Counted from the first letter of the stretch, positions 47,871 through 62,760 are shown. The stretch: DNA of 64,000 bases from Echinostoma caproni (GCA_900618425.1 UZAN01039587.1:50408-114407); one strand, 5' to 3'. The notes: a model not told the origin generated them from the letters alone. A program made the numbers and translations.

Positions 47871-50800
47871 CCAAAGATGACATGATTTGCGCATAGCTTA
47901 TAATGAATAAACCATTAAACATAATTATGAAAGAAGAGAAAGTAGGATTTAGGAATCTTGATAACCAAACATTTATTCCTATTCCTTAATGGAATTGCAG
48001 AAGGGAATATTCACGGTGTAGAGTGCAAATAGTTATTGGTAAAGAAAGCCTGATTGTGGATGTTAAACCTCAATAGACAAAAGCGTTTGGAGTGTTATTA
48101 CACTGTCAGTAGTGATGATACATTCACTGAATACACGAACAGCCTTACTTATGTTACTCAAGAGAAAAAAACAATAAAGCAAAAGAGGAAAGCAACGGCG
48201 TTTAGGGTAGCCGATTATGGGCCTCTGACACTGAATTGGGTTGATAAAACATCAGAGAGCAGTGGGTGATGGGACGGAATGCTTAACTTCTTGCTGCATC
48301 ATTAGGGTCATCAACATTTTGCTCAGGAGGTAGCAACAGAAATACGCAAGACTGATTGGAAAGTTCAGTCAACTTAGTGGATAGGGAGGTAGTAAATTTC
48401 CACGGGACAGCAGAGGAAACTTCATCAGGGCCTTATATTTTATTGACATTTAGTCGGATTAGTTCACAAATGATCCCACTCTTAACAAAGAAAGCTGCCA
48501 GGTTGCCGAACTTCACATCGCCTTCAATTGGTGCGAATCTGAATGAAATCTTTATTATTCATATCAGTTGAGCTACAGGATAGCTGGATGGCAGAAGTCC
48601 GTTTATGTACTTAACCGTACCTAAAATGTTTCTGCCAGCAGGCGGAATAAGAGTGTTAATGAAGTTGAGCTTACAACACCGTTATAACGTATATTTAGTA
48701 GGCAGATACGTCTATCTTCATGGTCGTCCTGAAGTCACGTTCTTTTTTGCAATGATCTGTGGGGAAAAGAAACGATCTAGTCGGATGTATGCGGGCTACG
48801 AGTCGTAGAAAATATGATAATATGATAAAATAAATCTCAATAGCTTGAAAAAGATTTAACGGAATGCAGTGTTTAGACTGGGAGAACATAGAGGCTTAAA
48901 AGTGACAGACCATACCTCGTAGATTGGTTTGTTTCATGGAAAAGTGTTTCAAAGTCAATTGGCAATCAGTGAGAGAAAGTAACAGGTTTACATCCACAAT
49001 AAGGAACAGCTGAGATACACTTGTTTGACGGATTATGCACAGAGTTATAATGTTATTTTTGTTTTTCACAATACAAGCGAGACCGTACTACGCAATAATT
49101 TATAATTTTGATGAATTCGGAGAGGATAAATCGGATGCAGCGTGTTGTCCTCGTGTACTGGAATGGCATTCGCACGTTGTTCGAATTGCTCAAAACGATA
49201 GCGCACACTCAAAATTAGGCATGTAACCAGCAATTCACATTGCCCGAGTGTATGCAGCTGTTGTTTTAGAAGATGCGAGGTCAAATGATTTTGTACAAGC
49301 CGCTTAACTGAGAATAAACACTCCGGAGGCGGAAATGCGAATACATCGACCCGAACATTGGGAGCCTTTTCAAAAAGGTCAGGGTCAAGGACATGTGGTC
49401 AGCTGATCGGGCAAAACGGATGCATGTCATTGAATCTACCGATTAGGTAGTCTTTAAATTTCCTGCTAGCGTGTTCTTCAAATTAGATAATTTGAGGGCT
49501 TGGATTAGAATTGTTTCAAGTGGAATGTGTAAAATGACCCAAAATGGATCAAAGCAAGTACTTTATTCCAAATGAGGTCGCATGAACTAAACCACCAATG
49601 GTTGGTTTGTGTACAAGTCGTGTGAAGTTCTCACCCCCTATTAGGTGTGTTTAACATCTATCTCAGCTATACAGGTCTTTTATGCAAGCTCTTGTTTGTG
49701 AATGCCAACAGAAAAGATATTTATTTACCTCACTCAGGGACATTGCTCCTGTGCGAATCATTTCACACTAGGTCTTAGCAAAATAACCAGCGTCAATTTG
49801 TTCAGCTGTTGTCTTTGCTGACAGCCTGTCATTCAGTCTTCAAACCTGACGTTGGCACAACAAGGCAATAGACTAAATCTAATAGCGGATCTGTCAAGGA
49901 ATCTAATTTGTACGTAGATCCAGGTATAAAGGCTTTGCCACTCACTAACCGAGTATTCATTTATTTCCCGGAACACTTAATTCTGGTTTCCTCAATAAAA
50001 GTGATTCAAAAATATGCACATTCTTTTGTATGTTGTGTTTCATTTTTTAAATATCTCTTGCGAAAGAATTATTAGATAGAGGTAGAAAAGACATTCAAAG
50101 GGAAAACGGGTTTCAATAATGATGAACAGAAAGGTATTGAAAAGCAACGCTCACAGCCATGGTTAACGGAATTAGTTCACCCTATTCAGCCTAGCTCGAC
50201 AAGTTGTTCAAAAATCTTTTATCAAAATCATGGAAGATAACAGCTTACGTGCTTGTTCAGCACCGTTTTCGTCTCCAGGACCTGCACGATCACGTGTAAA
50301 CAAGGTTGAAAAACGACAGATAAACACCTCACTGAAGAAGAACCTATATTATTGAATGGGTGAAACCGCAGCACTGCTGATTCACAAGCACTGAAAATGT
50401 CATCCTCCTTGGCGATAAAACGTTTGCAAGAAACATGACCAAGCCCATCAAACAGGGCGAGAACGAACTCAAAGCGCGGTACGTAACCCAAAATGAGCTT
50501 GGAAAGATGCTTAGCTCGTTGCAGTTTTTAAACTACGCGCATAGGTCAGATTGATTGATAGATGATCAACTGAGAGGTAAATTTACATTCTACCAGCGAA
50601 ACATTGTGTCAAGCTCTCTTTGCGATTATTGAACATATAGCCAAAGGGACCTGCAAAAATCAAAATAACAGCTCACTTATTCATAATTTTGTGATTTAGG
50701 TTGATATGAATTTATAAGCGAGGAACTACATTATATTATTATGCGGCCCTTTCACTTATCTTTCTTATGATCAGCGAGGAAAGCGGTACACGCTAGTTCA

Positions 50801-50930
50801 GCCAAATTCGAATTCAATCTCATTAAAGGGGCTTCTAATGACGACCAATATGGTTAGTGTTTCAAGTTGAAAACCAATCCATTACATACTGAAAAGATTG
50901 CGTGGAAACAGATGAGACGTTATGGCAATT
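47871..50930. other. non-coding stretch, no gene recognised
   Basis: Only short chance ORFs. An 87-codon minus frame at 50228-50491 shows no known motif. Confidence 0.5.
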
Positions 50931-50940
50931 TGAAGCACTG

Positions 50941-51130
50941 AAGAAAATCAGAAACGCTATCGCCACCTCTGGCATCTCTGGCCATGACATCCGAATTTTT
51001 CTTAAGGGAAGGGTGTACACCGCAGCGGATCGTAGCGTTCTTCTTTATGGTTGCGAGACCTGGATCCTCCGCATTAAGGACGCTAATCGACTTTCTGTAT
51101 TCTACCATTTATGTCTTCAAAGCATTGTTC
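50941..51130 (+). mobile_element. RTE-like LINE fragment, C-terminal reverse-transcriptase region
   Basis: The plus-strand frame reads LKGRVYTAADRSVLLYGCETW then LRIKDANRLSVFYHLCLQSI. This is the hallmark end of RTE-clade reverse transcriptases, commonly KxRVYxAxVRSVLLYGCETWPLRxEDxRRLxVFDHRCLRxI. Only about 60 residues remain, and the match stops abruptly at about 51130, so both ends are truncated. It is a dead fragment. Confidence 0.85.
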
Positions 51131-54100
51131 ACACAGCTTTGTATCGCACATATCATCATTTTCTGTTATTCTTGTGTTGCGTTGACACAAAGCTTGATTG
51201 CAAATCGGTAATATATATATGTTTACGGGTTCTAGATCTCTCTTTCGCGCGTAATTGTAATTTAACGTGCACCATTTTCACCCAGTTTTGAAGAGTATTT
51301 CATGTTCATATGTAGTTGAGGTCTAAAATATTGTATTCTCTTAATGCGCTCATTAATTCATTTGGTTCGGGGACGTGAAAAAGCCGTACATTGGTAGAAG
51401 GTCCAAGCCATGAAAAACTTGAGCACGAATTCATTCTGGACCGGAAGGCAACCATAGGAACGCAGCAGCTACGATTCCAATTAAGCGTTCTTCCCGTATT
51501 TATACTTTATGCTACACTTGGCTCTCAACTAGTTTTCGCGCTCATGATTTCCTGTTACCAAATACCATAGCCGAAACCGAGTGATAAATGTTTGCCACCT
51601 AAGCACCTACCGTCCGCGGCGACACACACAACCAAAACTATTAAAAAATAATGCCGCTTCGCGATCTCAATGAAATATTAGAAACAAAAAATTGATTTTG
51701 CATTTAGCAAGCAACGTATAAATTAAAAATATAGTGATTTCTGACAACCGAATAATTATTTTGCTTTGTTTTTGACGACACATTGCGTTTGGTGCTCTAA
51801 AAAACTCACTGCGAAGAAAAGCTTGCAACTTTGACCCGTTTCATCTCTTGTTAGATGCAATCCGATGTGTTATCCCTTCCTGAATTCCTGTCGCAACCAC
51901 ATTGCATGCTCATAGCGTTTTGACTGATACGAGATGGATGCCAACCGATGCTGTGATAATAAGAATCCTTGTGCCTGCGGACGGTGCTAGATTCAATCAG
52001 TTACCTGTCATGTACGGTTTCGTTATCGGACGAAAATGATCCAAAAATAACGTCAGTGGTCTGATCTTCTGAGCACTGTCTTCAATCCGTTTTTCACTTG
52101 TTCACCCGAGTTATATTGTTTATAGTACTGTGTTTAAGCATACGAAGAAGTTAATTGAAGCCTCAGACAGAGAATCAGGTTTTCTATCATTCATTGATCC
52201 AAATGGAACAAATTGAGGGGAGAAAGATACCCGAAACAGATGACTCTAACAGCGATCACAGTCCTTGATTCCACATCGCAATCTCATCAATTTATGGAGT
52301 TTCATTTAGCCTCACCTGTATTAAAGTGGAGTGATATATGAGTACTACTCTTTTCTAAAGGCAATCCTTTGTGATGATTGTATTACGAATAATTGAATAG
52401 ATAATTAACCTAGTCATTTTGATCAATACAATTTATGTTTTAACATTGCACGATTAGTATACACAGTGCAATTCCATGGCGTGCATTTTTTATACTGTCC
52501 TTGCTTTCCTATCGTCAGCTCCTTAAAGGGAATTTCTGGGCTCGTATGTAATTGGCAAGTTTCCATGCAGATGTAGGTTGAAAACCAATATTATTTTATA
52601 AATAGACTCAAGAAAACCCCGCTGGTCTGTATGCGTTAATTATTTGTTTCCAACTGAACATGTTTTGAACGGAACACTGTTTCTAGCAATGCTCCTAGTA
52701 GACTAGCGCAAAAATGAAAGAATCAATCAAAAGGTAAACAGCAGTTTTTGGTGTACTCATTGTATTCCACCATTCAAAACTATTTGAATTATACATATTC
52801 TTAAAAGCGTCCACGTCAGATTTTCAATACTGGTACCGGTTCCGATGGCTGGTTTTGGCGACTGCTGCATTTCCAGGTGAATTCACGACTCATAAAATTA
52901 AAACTGATTGTAATATAAATAAGATTTACAAAAAGCTGAGTAGCAACAGCTTTTTAGGGAGGTTGGTTGACCATTTCTATTGCCAGCACAGCGCCTATTC
53001 AACCCCAGCTGATTGAGAACCACTCTTTGTGACGAGTAACTGGCCTGGCACAGATTTGCAAACCACGAAAGCCACTAGGTGACCAGTTACCGGGGAACAC
53101 AAAATGAAACACGGAAATTAAAATCCATATTTATTTGCATCAATCACTTAACAGGTTTAGAAGCAACTATTAGTACCAAATTTACATTGAAGGAATAAGG
53201 TCTTGGACCCAGTTTGTCAAAGACAGCCAAAACAGAATTGTCAGGATCTAGTGAAAAACAAATTGTGGGTCCACATAAATTAATCTGTGGAGTTGAACAA
53301 ATGAATTCGTTCAATGTGTCCTGTCAATGGCAAATCAATTGAGGCTCTAAAATCTTTCTGATCAAATTTGATCATCAATTGCTTGTTTTCTTCACTTTTA
53401 TTTACCTATGCAAGTCATGGTGACTTCAACACCCTCGTGTGTGTGTGTATGCGCGCGCGCAAGCGCACCACCACAATAGGGGTGGCGAATTTTAGCCGTA
53501 GCGATCAGAACAAGTCCAAATTGTTGTACTGCTGCGTGGGACGAAAACGAATTATTCTGAACACAATCAGTCAATCAATGGAACATTTCATCAGCAAACA
53601 GAGAATTTTTCTAGCGGATAGCATTTGAGAGCGTTGCATTTGTTCAGTTGTTCAACGGAAAGATGATTTGATTTCGTTCGTCGGAGAAAGACAAGTGCCA
53701 AATGTTACGAGATGACGATTTGAACTTAAATGCACACGCACACATACACACATCTGAAAGGATTTAGAAACAGAGTCTATTTATCTTTCCTCTAAGTAGT
53801 CACGAACTGCTCTCCATTGAATACGCTGGTTTGATAATACCTCCAAAATGCAATGAACTACATGGCTTGTTTGAATTCATCTCCTACATAATTCCTCACT
53901 ATGGCAGTAGAATTAAACCAGTCGGCAAATGTTCTGAATATTTGTATGTTTATTTATAAAGTACAGCGTGTTATCATGAACGCTCATGTGTGTCACTCTA
54001 TATCATCCATCACAGATTTTGTACACTAAAAGGTTTAGTCACGAATTATACGGACTTCTAGTTTTGCAAAAAAGATATAACTGAACCAAGTAAACAATGA

Positions 54101-57100
54101 AGTGTTGTACTGAAACGAAATAGTGTATTATCATAGAAGTTATCAATAGAAGTTGATACAAATATGCTGTTTCCTTGCAAAACTGTAGCGTGAGTAAACT
54201 GCATTGAATATAGGTAATATACTTCTATGCGCTAAAGACAGCCGGCGCTAGTTGCACAATCTGGTTCTCCATAAATATTATCGTATAATTTAAATCTGAT
54301 GATTAAGAAAAAACTAGAAGGTACAAAGGTTCACTTTGGTGGGCCATTTGGTGTATTTTTCACTAGATGGTCTACTATCATGTTCCAAAAGTTGTTGATT
54401 TTCTGCGGAAACGAAAGATCTCCGATGTTTAAGAAATAAAAGTGAAAAATAGAAGGGAAAACAGCAAAGAATTGTTAAAATATTAAGCGTATGAAGAAAA
54501 ATGATAAACGGTATTGATTGAAATAATAAGTCCTGTACAATTTTTGACCAAACTCAGGTATACAAAGACATGATAACACGTCGGTTCCCCAAGTCAAACT
54601 GAACATCTTTAAATACACCTGTACTCCATGGTATACACCTGATGGAATGACTGTCAGATTCATATGATGAAGAAAAATGAATAAAAATCCTAATTTCTAG
54701 TGGTAGTGCAGTTAGAAGTTTTGTACGGATTTGCAGTTCAGCTGCTAAAAGCCCCACAAATAAATTCACCAAGATAACTCGTAGGAACGTGTAGGGACCC
54801 GACAAGCAAAATACTGAAATGGTGCAAAAGAAAACTCTGGTAATGTCGGAGAAAGGCTGGAAATTCAAGATCTATTGTCGAACTTAGTTCTCCGTGGCTC
54901 ATCAAAGAATGTTTGCCTGCGAAATTCGTACTCATGCGCTTATGAGTGACAAACTTTCCTACAATGATTACTGCATAATAATGCCAACGGGCATCGCAAT
55001 GGCTTTAATTCACAAGGCTTTGCATTCACACGCATGCATCACCTATTGTTTTGTGTGGTCCTCATTTGAATGACTTTGCAACACACAATGATGACCAGCT
55101 TCGGCCCGGTTGAACCCAGCATGGAATGCACAGTGTACTGATTGAAACTCGGGGGAAACTGAGGGAACGATCAAGTTATAGGGATAAAAATCGATTTGCA
55201 TTATTTGTCCGCACAATTGCCGTTGTAGTCGTCATCGATTGTGCGGTAGAATGTACGTTTGAGAGGCAGTGTTTTTGGGCTGTTTTCCGAAGAGCGGTCG
55301 TGATGGTTAGTTGCAAGGATTTAATTACAAGGACATTGTACAGAATCCCGTATTTAAATCATCAATAAGACAAATAGTGGAAGACGATTAGCGAGGTTTC
55401 GTAGAAAAAAAAAACAGAACATGGTAACCTAACCAGAACTGTAAAGACAAATTCTGAATATTTAAATCTTCCCTGCAGTTGATTATAAGTGCAGTGAAAT
55501 TCGATAACCGCCTAGTATTTTCCAGGAACTTGAGTAAAACACAGCAGAGCAACAGATTGATTGACTTCAGGATTACAACAACCAGTAATAATAACCACAT
55601 TATTTTTTTCACATCCTTTTGTTGAGAAAAGTCAAATTTCATGAAGGGTATGGGCCGAAGGCATTAGGCGCTGCGAGGAGATATACAAAATGGGAACATC
55701 AAGTGGTGAAAGGATTCGAATACACTTTCTCCGTGGCGATAAGTCAGTGATCTCTGTCGCTCGAGCACCTTCCCTCAGTAGTATGGCAATCTGTTCCACG
55801 TTTTGTACAAAGCTTTTAAGGAACACCTATTACCGCCGCTCTTCCTGTGACTAGAGCTCTATACGAAATAGTGTTAGCTTTTTCCGAAAACTACCGACCT
55901 GAAAGGACCGGTGCGACTATCTCTAAGTGACCTCAACAGTTACAGTTGGCTATTCCTAATGAGCTTCCTTTTAGGTGATAGCACTTGACAATCAGTAGTT
56001 AGAACCAAACAGTCGCTATACCATGCGATGCTCGCATACAAACAAAGAATTTTCGCGGTTGTAAGGCTCATGCAATACGTAGGAACCATGTAAAGAAATA
56101 GTAGGGAGCTTTGGACACTTTTTCATGCTCAAAAATCTTTTGCCTCATTTGCTTCTAGTTAGGGCTGATTCAATCCTGATGGTACATATTCTCGGTTCAG
56201 GATACATTGAATTCACTAGGAGTTCGTATGTGAACCACACCGGTATATCAGAAGTTTATGCTCACATAAACAGCGGATGGTTGATGAATCGCATTCAAGG
56301 GATCGCAACATGCTCTAGGAGGAATCGAATTGGCAGGTGCAATGTGAAAAACGTTTCACATTTGTTTCAGTACCAGACTATAGGTACTATCATGTATGAG
56401 AAATTCTAAACATCTTTACGTGATTTTATTTGGCAGAAATAGGATTGTCTCACTAGACAATATCCAAATTTTTTTTTAATAGGATCCATATTTCGGTTCT
56501 TCTCACGTCACATTGTATTATAAAAGAACGCCTACTTAGAAAATTGTGTGAAACTAAGTTGTTGATCTATTCCATATAATGGACGCTAGCCGTGAAACCT
56601 CATTGAATTCTTAGGATATGAATTCATATGGTATGATACGTTACCCGATAGATTTGAAACGGAACATATATTATATTGTTGGAGCGCCTCCGCTACTTTG
56701 TTCTTGAAAACGTTCAATGTGAGCTTATGTGCACAGATGTTCAGTAAAGGCGACTTTATATGTGCCATTGGAACTCATTCTGCTGGTGTTCTGGTTATCC
56801 TTTGTATGACCGCGGCCACCCTTCCTGAATGTTGACTGTACACTTGCATATTCAATAAATAAAAAGGAAGTAAAAAGACATTTGTTTTATTTATTCTTGC
56901 AATTTATCTCTCTTGTGAACCTTTTTCAACGTTTGATGGACATTTCATCACCAGTTCAATATCAGCGAATAAAACAACTGTCAACAAATCGATTTCACTA
57001 TTTCTCTCTCAGACCCAAAAATGGCGCATTTTTCCCCGAAAATGCGGCTCAAACTACCATGGTATGTCTAGGTAAAAAGCAATTCAGTTTGCTTACCGAC

Positions 57101-60100
57101 CCTGGAATACCTTGGCTTTCCTTAGAAAAAAATCTTGAATTCCAATTCTTGAGAACTATTTGAATGTGATAAACATGGAAAGCGAATGAGTACGAGTAAA
57201 CGGCTGAGACAGAATTAGAGAAATGTTCGACAGTCAGGAAGCGTGCTTCTTTGAATCTCATATACTACCTTTCTTGGTCACCCGACAGTTGAACACCTTT
57301 AGATCACCTCAATTATATGCAAGAAATCTATTCGGAAGGCCATCACTTCGTGGGATGCCAATCACACCCCGATGCATCGATGTCCCTTGGTGGAACGGGT
57401 CATTTCAGATTAAGAGTAGATGAACGGATATTTTTCTGATGATTTCACAATGGATTTGCAACTTAGGAGGGCTATGGGAGACTGAGTTGTTCACATTGAG
57501 GCTAAATTATACAAGAGAATTTGAACAGCTTTCTGCTAGCTAAGGTTGTATGTATCATATGTGCAAAAGGATGGCACACGGAGACCGAGGTAATTGGGTC
57601 CATTGCTCGGCGAAAACCAACTACATGCACGCACGAGTTTTATCGGGCGGTTTTCGGTAAAGCCAATTGCTTTTAGCCTGACATTGACCTTGAATGGGGA
57701 ATATCACACGGCTTGTTACAGGCGCGACAAAGGGCGTTTCCCAGGTCGTTAGGAATGGCAAACGAAGTGAGTTCAGCAAATGATGAAAGATGCTTTTTCC
57801 TGTATTGGCAATGCAGTCTGTGACCTTAAATCGTTTGCAAACAGCTAAAGTGGGACAGTACATTCCATTCTAGCAAAGCTATTCACATTCTATAATAAAA
57901 TTCCCGATGGGGTATTACGGCGGTTTTACCTGTCTTTGTTTTCAGAGAATCTACCCAGTTATGGACCATAATTTTTAAACTCCTCCACTCAATTCCATTT
58001 AATTTTCACATAATGGATCTTCATGCATATTTTCATCTAACAATCACGGATTCACGGGCAAAAATATTAAATACACATATATATGAGGTAATTGTGATGA
58101 AAACACTCTTCCTAGGTACAAGCATATGCATGGAAAGAGAAAGGAGTCAAAAGTACTCATACATGACAAGCGATAAGAATCACAAAACTGATCGTATGTT
58201 TTTAGTTAAATATATATATGTACTTTCTTCATCGAAAATGCAACAATTATTGGAATTTATTAGCGAGTAATGTGGACTGTTACTAGGTGCTGGGATGTAT
58301 TTAATGGAATAGACAATGAATAAAGCAGCGGCAAAATTTCATCTACTTCACAACATCTTCACACTTATCTCTGACTACAGGAGAATACGGATCAAACAAC
58401 TTTGGGCAACTAAGGCCGAATCGCGAAACGCCATTATGCAACAAATCTCAATAAGGATGTATCTGTTTCACCACCACATTTCAAGGCCCTGAGTTGTATA
58501 GCACTGTTTTTCAATTAGTTGCGAAATTATACACACTGTCACCGACACGAGAAGTTTCATGTGCGATCGAAATTAAAACTGAAATGTTTTAAACAACATC
58601 GGAACTCAGATTACCTGTATCTAAAGATTAGAACAAAGTCTACGGTAACCCCTCGGGATAAGTGAAAAATCAGGTGATTTCGCTGCATAAGTAATGAGTA
58701 AAACATGTGAACCAAATAAACGATCAGTTGAAACAAGGTCAGACGAATGGGAGCAGTGAATAAATAAGGAAAGATATTGGAGCGATCTTTTTATATTTTC
58801 CACTCATTCTGTAACCAAATAATTCCATTTTTACGAACATATTTATCTATTTCCGTAAGTTCATTTTCTAGCATAATTACCTACATTAGGGTTGCGTGTT
58901 TCAATCGATACCGAGATTGAGTCTCACTAGGAGCAGCGAGTATACCACCCTTCAAACAGAGATCCATCTCTACATTAATGCACTCCGTATATTCTAAGCA
59001 CACTAAACAATAACCGCCAATTAACCAAGTAATGATACAACGTAAATTGGCCTACTACAACTCTTTGTTTAATAATTCGCAACGCAGAGCGGCACATCCC
59101 CCCCTCCCCCTCGTGTATTTCCCAGTACAATTTGTGTCCCCAGTATTATGCCAGCTACAGATTTTATTCTTTTATCACTGATTGCATCCATGACCGAATT
59201 TTAATGCCACCATTGTGTGCATTCAACCTTTTGTATTTACGACCATGTCACCAGCTGGCATAACATCAATTATGCATTATCGCGGCACCGAAAGAAGAAC
59301 TTGATTCATGTGACATGTGCAAATTATAATACAGATCAAATTATTTGTCTCCAAGAGCACCATATGGCGATTTAAATGCATTTGCATATCATGAGTACAG
59401 TTTACTCCTTCTCTCGTGCAAGCACAGTGCCGCGTTTTGACTGACCTGTCACTTAATCCCACTGAGATGACATGCATTTGAACATCAACGTTTAGCACCA
59501 AATACAACGTAATGAGAGAACATCAGCTGTATATTGGAGATAATAATGCGAGAAACAACTAATTTGTAAGGTACACTGCTTTTGACTACTGATCTCCGTG
59601 TGTTATCGTGCTTATTTGTCATGTTTCAACATTTGCGCTGTAGTTGAAACTTTATTACTTTATTCCTCAAAGGCTCTTCGATTATTCTCACCCACTATAA
59701 AAATTGAAATATTTAAAGCTTTTGCACACACGTTCAGTGTTAATCATGCCTTTTAGCTTTTTAAATAAATCCCTAAAAGTTGAACCCACAAGCAAGGAAC
59801 AACTTAAGTAGCATAGCGAACCGATAAACTACATGTTGATGAGATATAAAATGTCCCAAACTCGGACCTATCTTCATCATGCTCTTATCCCTTACTCCTT
59901 ACCCCTATGTTATGAACGGACAGAATCAGCTTTCATTTTAGTGACTGATTTTCCATAAAAATAACATCAAATTGTCTCTTCTCGAAAAGAAAAATATTCC
60001 AAACTGGAAATAATCCTGTGTGATGCAACTCGTAACCCATTTCGCTTAAAACTTGGGCAAGAAAACAAAACAGATAACGTAATTTAAAATTGTGAACGAA

Positions 60101-61180
60101 ATTCTTTTCTGGCTATAATTCGAGGTAATGTAAGATGCATATCAGCTGCCATTTGCACGGACAAAGTGATTCTTCGTGGAAATGATTGGTGAGACAGGAA
60201 GACAAATATCACAATAGAGTGTGAATCAACCACCTTGACAACCCTAATCAGTACATTCTTGCACTAGCGGAAATGCGAGAACGGTTTTCCGATAGAAATT
60301 GTTACAAGCTAACTCGGGTAATTTGTCAAATTTTACCACCGGAACAATATGGCCAACGAAATAAAATTTGCATAGCAACAGTTCACTTTTTCCATTTTAT
60401 CGGTTTCGTTCTACCCTGCCATGTCCGAACAGCACCACCATCCGCACAATAAAACGTATCATTGTGTTACAAAATTCTTATGTCCTACTTTTCTATTTAT
60501 GCATAAATCTTGCAGGGTGCGCTGACGTATTCCACTGTAACAGTCCACGGTGCACCACTCACACCAGACACCGTCTCTGTAACTGACAGAAGGAACCGAG
60601 ATTGCGTGTTATGGTAGCCAGGCGTGATGTAATGGTTTCAAGATGCAAATAAGAAAAACAAATAACCACGTCCTCTGATTACCAATGAGCTAAGCGAACA
60701 ATTTGCAGGTGCGAGTTCGCTGTCATCCCTCAGACTGTTCAAAACGTATTGAATTTCCTAAACCAAATGACAGGTATTGTCCACGATGTTTGGTTAAACA
60801 ATAGAGCACTGCAAACAATTCATACTTAATTATTGCAGCATAACCTTGTTTTGTTTTCCATGCAAGACTAACTGTTGTGTTAAGAAGCCCATTTAGTTAT
60901 TTTCTGATGATCATGAATGGACTTCTGTGCACGCATTGACAGACAAGCTCCTTGTGCTAGTTTTGATACAGCGGGATTGCAGATTTCGCGTCTATCGAAA
61001 CAATAACTTGATTCCTCTACATGGTACTAGAACACAATCTATTCAATGGTAGGATAGTGCAATTTTCCCCAAACAAATCAGCCGCAAGCTAAACATCTTT
61101 TGTTAGCAAATAAAAAGTGGAAATAAATAAATTCCTTGCTGTGCTCTTTCTAAGAAAACACATGAGCGAGATGTTTTTAA
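51131..61180. other. long non-coding stretch, no gene recognised
   Basis: About 10 kb of AT-rich sequence with no exon, RNA gene or named repeat that I can support. A GT/GC alternating run (about 53437-53465) can adopt Z-DNA. A C-rich tract lies at about 59098-59112. Confidence 0.45.
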
Positions 61181-61200
61181 GCAAAGTCAAAGTCAAAGTT
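61181..61200 (-). repeat. (TTTGAC)n LINE 3'-terminal repeat
   Basis: On the minus strand TTTGACTTTGACTTTGC directly follows AATAAAAC. It is the likely 3' terminus of the LINE. Confidence 0.65.
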
Positions 61201-61790
61201 TTATTATGGGAAAAACTTACAAGCGGTTGCTTTTCTAGTCCCATAAGATTTGGCACCGATGAATCGGTTCACAGTTCATACAAAGTAGATGAATGCCAAA
61301 ATTTGTCTTTTTTACGTGCGCTTCTACGGATGTTGAAATTTAAGACTTTTCGAAGCTTCAACCAGTTTGTGCCTGAATGAATCAATTGTGGGCGCAGAGA
61401 CAACGTGTAGTGGTAGAGAATTCCAAGTAATGCGCACTCTGAGGACGAATGAATGACGCCGGCATTCTAGTCGGCATTTTTGGAGCACTAATTTGAATGA
61501 GTGCACCCGCAGGTGAGCGTTGGGCGACAAGGAAAAGAGTGGACGACATGGATGGTCTGGGTTCTGCATTATTTGGTATACCAAGATCAAGTCTCCTCGA
61601 ATGCGGCGATACTATGTGGAGCACAGTTGCAGCGATTCCAGTCTTTCCGCATAACTCCTGGAATGCAGTCTTTTGACCATTTTGGTAGCCATTCTTCGGG
61701 GGCGTTCCAGAATCTTTTGATCACGTTGCAGCCATGCTTGAATGGCGTACTCTGTGTGGGGTCGAACGGCCTCCGAGCTGTGAGTTGAAT
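61181..61790 (-). mobile_element. CR1/Jockey-like LINE, 5'-truncated 3' end
   Basis: The minus strand from about 61790 reads VRPHTEYAIQAW, KILERPRRMATKMVKRL, SYAERLESLQL, one in-frame stop, then YRRIRGDLILVYQIM. It continues as LRVHSFKLV...RRHSFVLRVRITWNSLP and VVSAPTIDSFRHKLVEA. This is the terminal part of a CR1/Jockey-type non-LTR ORF (family: RPxLEYAxQAW, LERVQRRATK, YxERLxxLxLxxLxxRRxRGDLI, FxxRVxxxWNxLPxxVVxAxSxxxFKxxLD). About 120 bp of 3' UTR follow, ending in an A-rich AATAAA-like stretch and two and a half TTTGAC units at 61200-61181. Short 3' microsatellites like this mark CR1-type 3' ends. The 5' end is truncated. Confidence 0.85.
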
Positions 61791-62340
61791 CAATATCACT
61801 TCACTATGCAACAGTTAGTTAGTAATATGAAAGGATAAAGTTTCCGAACCGTGTGCAAAACGTGGGAGACTTTAAAAAATGTAAATCCCTATTTGCTTTG
61901 TTCGTACACTTGTTGATAGGACATCATTCCTGACGAGTGATCCAGTCAGCCATTGCCACTTACATTTAAGAAGCAATTTTATTTACTCATGTTATTCTTT
62001 CAGGTGTCTATCAAGCGAACATTTTGAAAAACGTCAACTTTGTGAAAATTATTTCTTCGCGTAACACACTTTTGAAACATTACAATGAAATGTCTTCTTC
62101 TGTTGAACTGTGTGCACTGTTTATACTTTTTATTCGGAAAACGAGGCGGTGAGCAAACAACTGTTTTCAGATATTTCCAGTCATGCTCTTACATACCATA
62201 TAGTGGAAAAGTGCTTGCAGAATGACAGCCATTAAACGTCATCAATCGGGGTCGGAGAGAGGGGGGTGTATGAGAGTGTGTTTGTGTATAAGCGTTTCCC
62301 GTGTCGATGGATGTGACCTTTCGCCTTTTTGAGCGAAGCC
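61791..62340. other. unassigned spacer between two retroelement fragments
   Basis: No gene recognised. Confidence 0.45.
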
Positions 62341-62760
62341 TACAGCGGTGTTCTCCACATCACCGGTGATCATAATGCAAGTAAAAGACGAGCCGCCGAA
62401 ACTGACCTCATCTATTTTAAATAAGTCCTTCAAGTGCATCTGTGGCGCATGTTACACAGATCGTACGGTAAGGTGTAAGTCTCAACGCGTAAAAGAGCAT
62501 CACCTGCGATGGTTAAGTCAGGGGAAAACCGACTGTATCTCAAGTTCGATCGTGGGTCATCTCGTAGATACCGGACACAAAATAGAACTGAAGAAAGCTT
62601 TCTATGTTGTTTATCACATCTCACTCAATCGATCGAAGGTGGCCTGAGTTTGGACACTTGTCATCGCCGAGGCGATCGCCATTCGCTTACTTTGCCCAAA
62701 CCTGTGTGCCCAAAAAGGACTGGTTCAAGCTCTTCAATCGCCCTGGTCCAGTGTGAAAAC
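62341..62760 (+). mobile_element. Penelope-like element, GIY-YIG domain fragment
   Basis: The plus-strand frame reads GVFSTSPVI...VKDEPPKLTSSILN, then KSFKCICGACYTDRTV (CxC pair; YIG replaced by YTD) and RVKEHHLRWLSQGK. It continues SSIVGHLVDTGHKIELKKAF and YHISLNRSKVA. A one-base shift near 62650 then restores AEAIAIRLLCPNLCAQKGLV and ALQSPWS, the family C-terminus. The upstream reverse transcriptase is absent. With a frameshift and a changed YIG motif it is inactive. It belongs to the same family as the 22-kb and 38-kb copies: the linker FSTSPVI is shared with 22.8 kb. Confidence 0.85.

Noticed and set aside
47064..47922. Open frames of 204-276 codons across the second gap
   Set aside because: Artefacts of the N run, with no recognisable coding sequence at either side.
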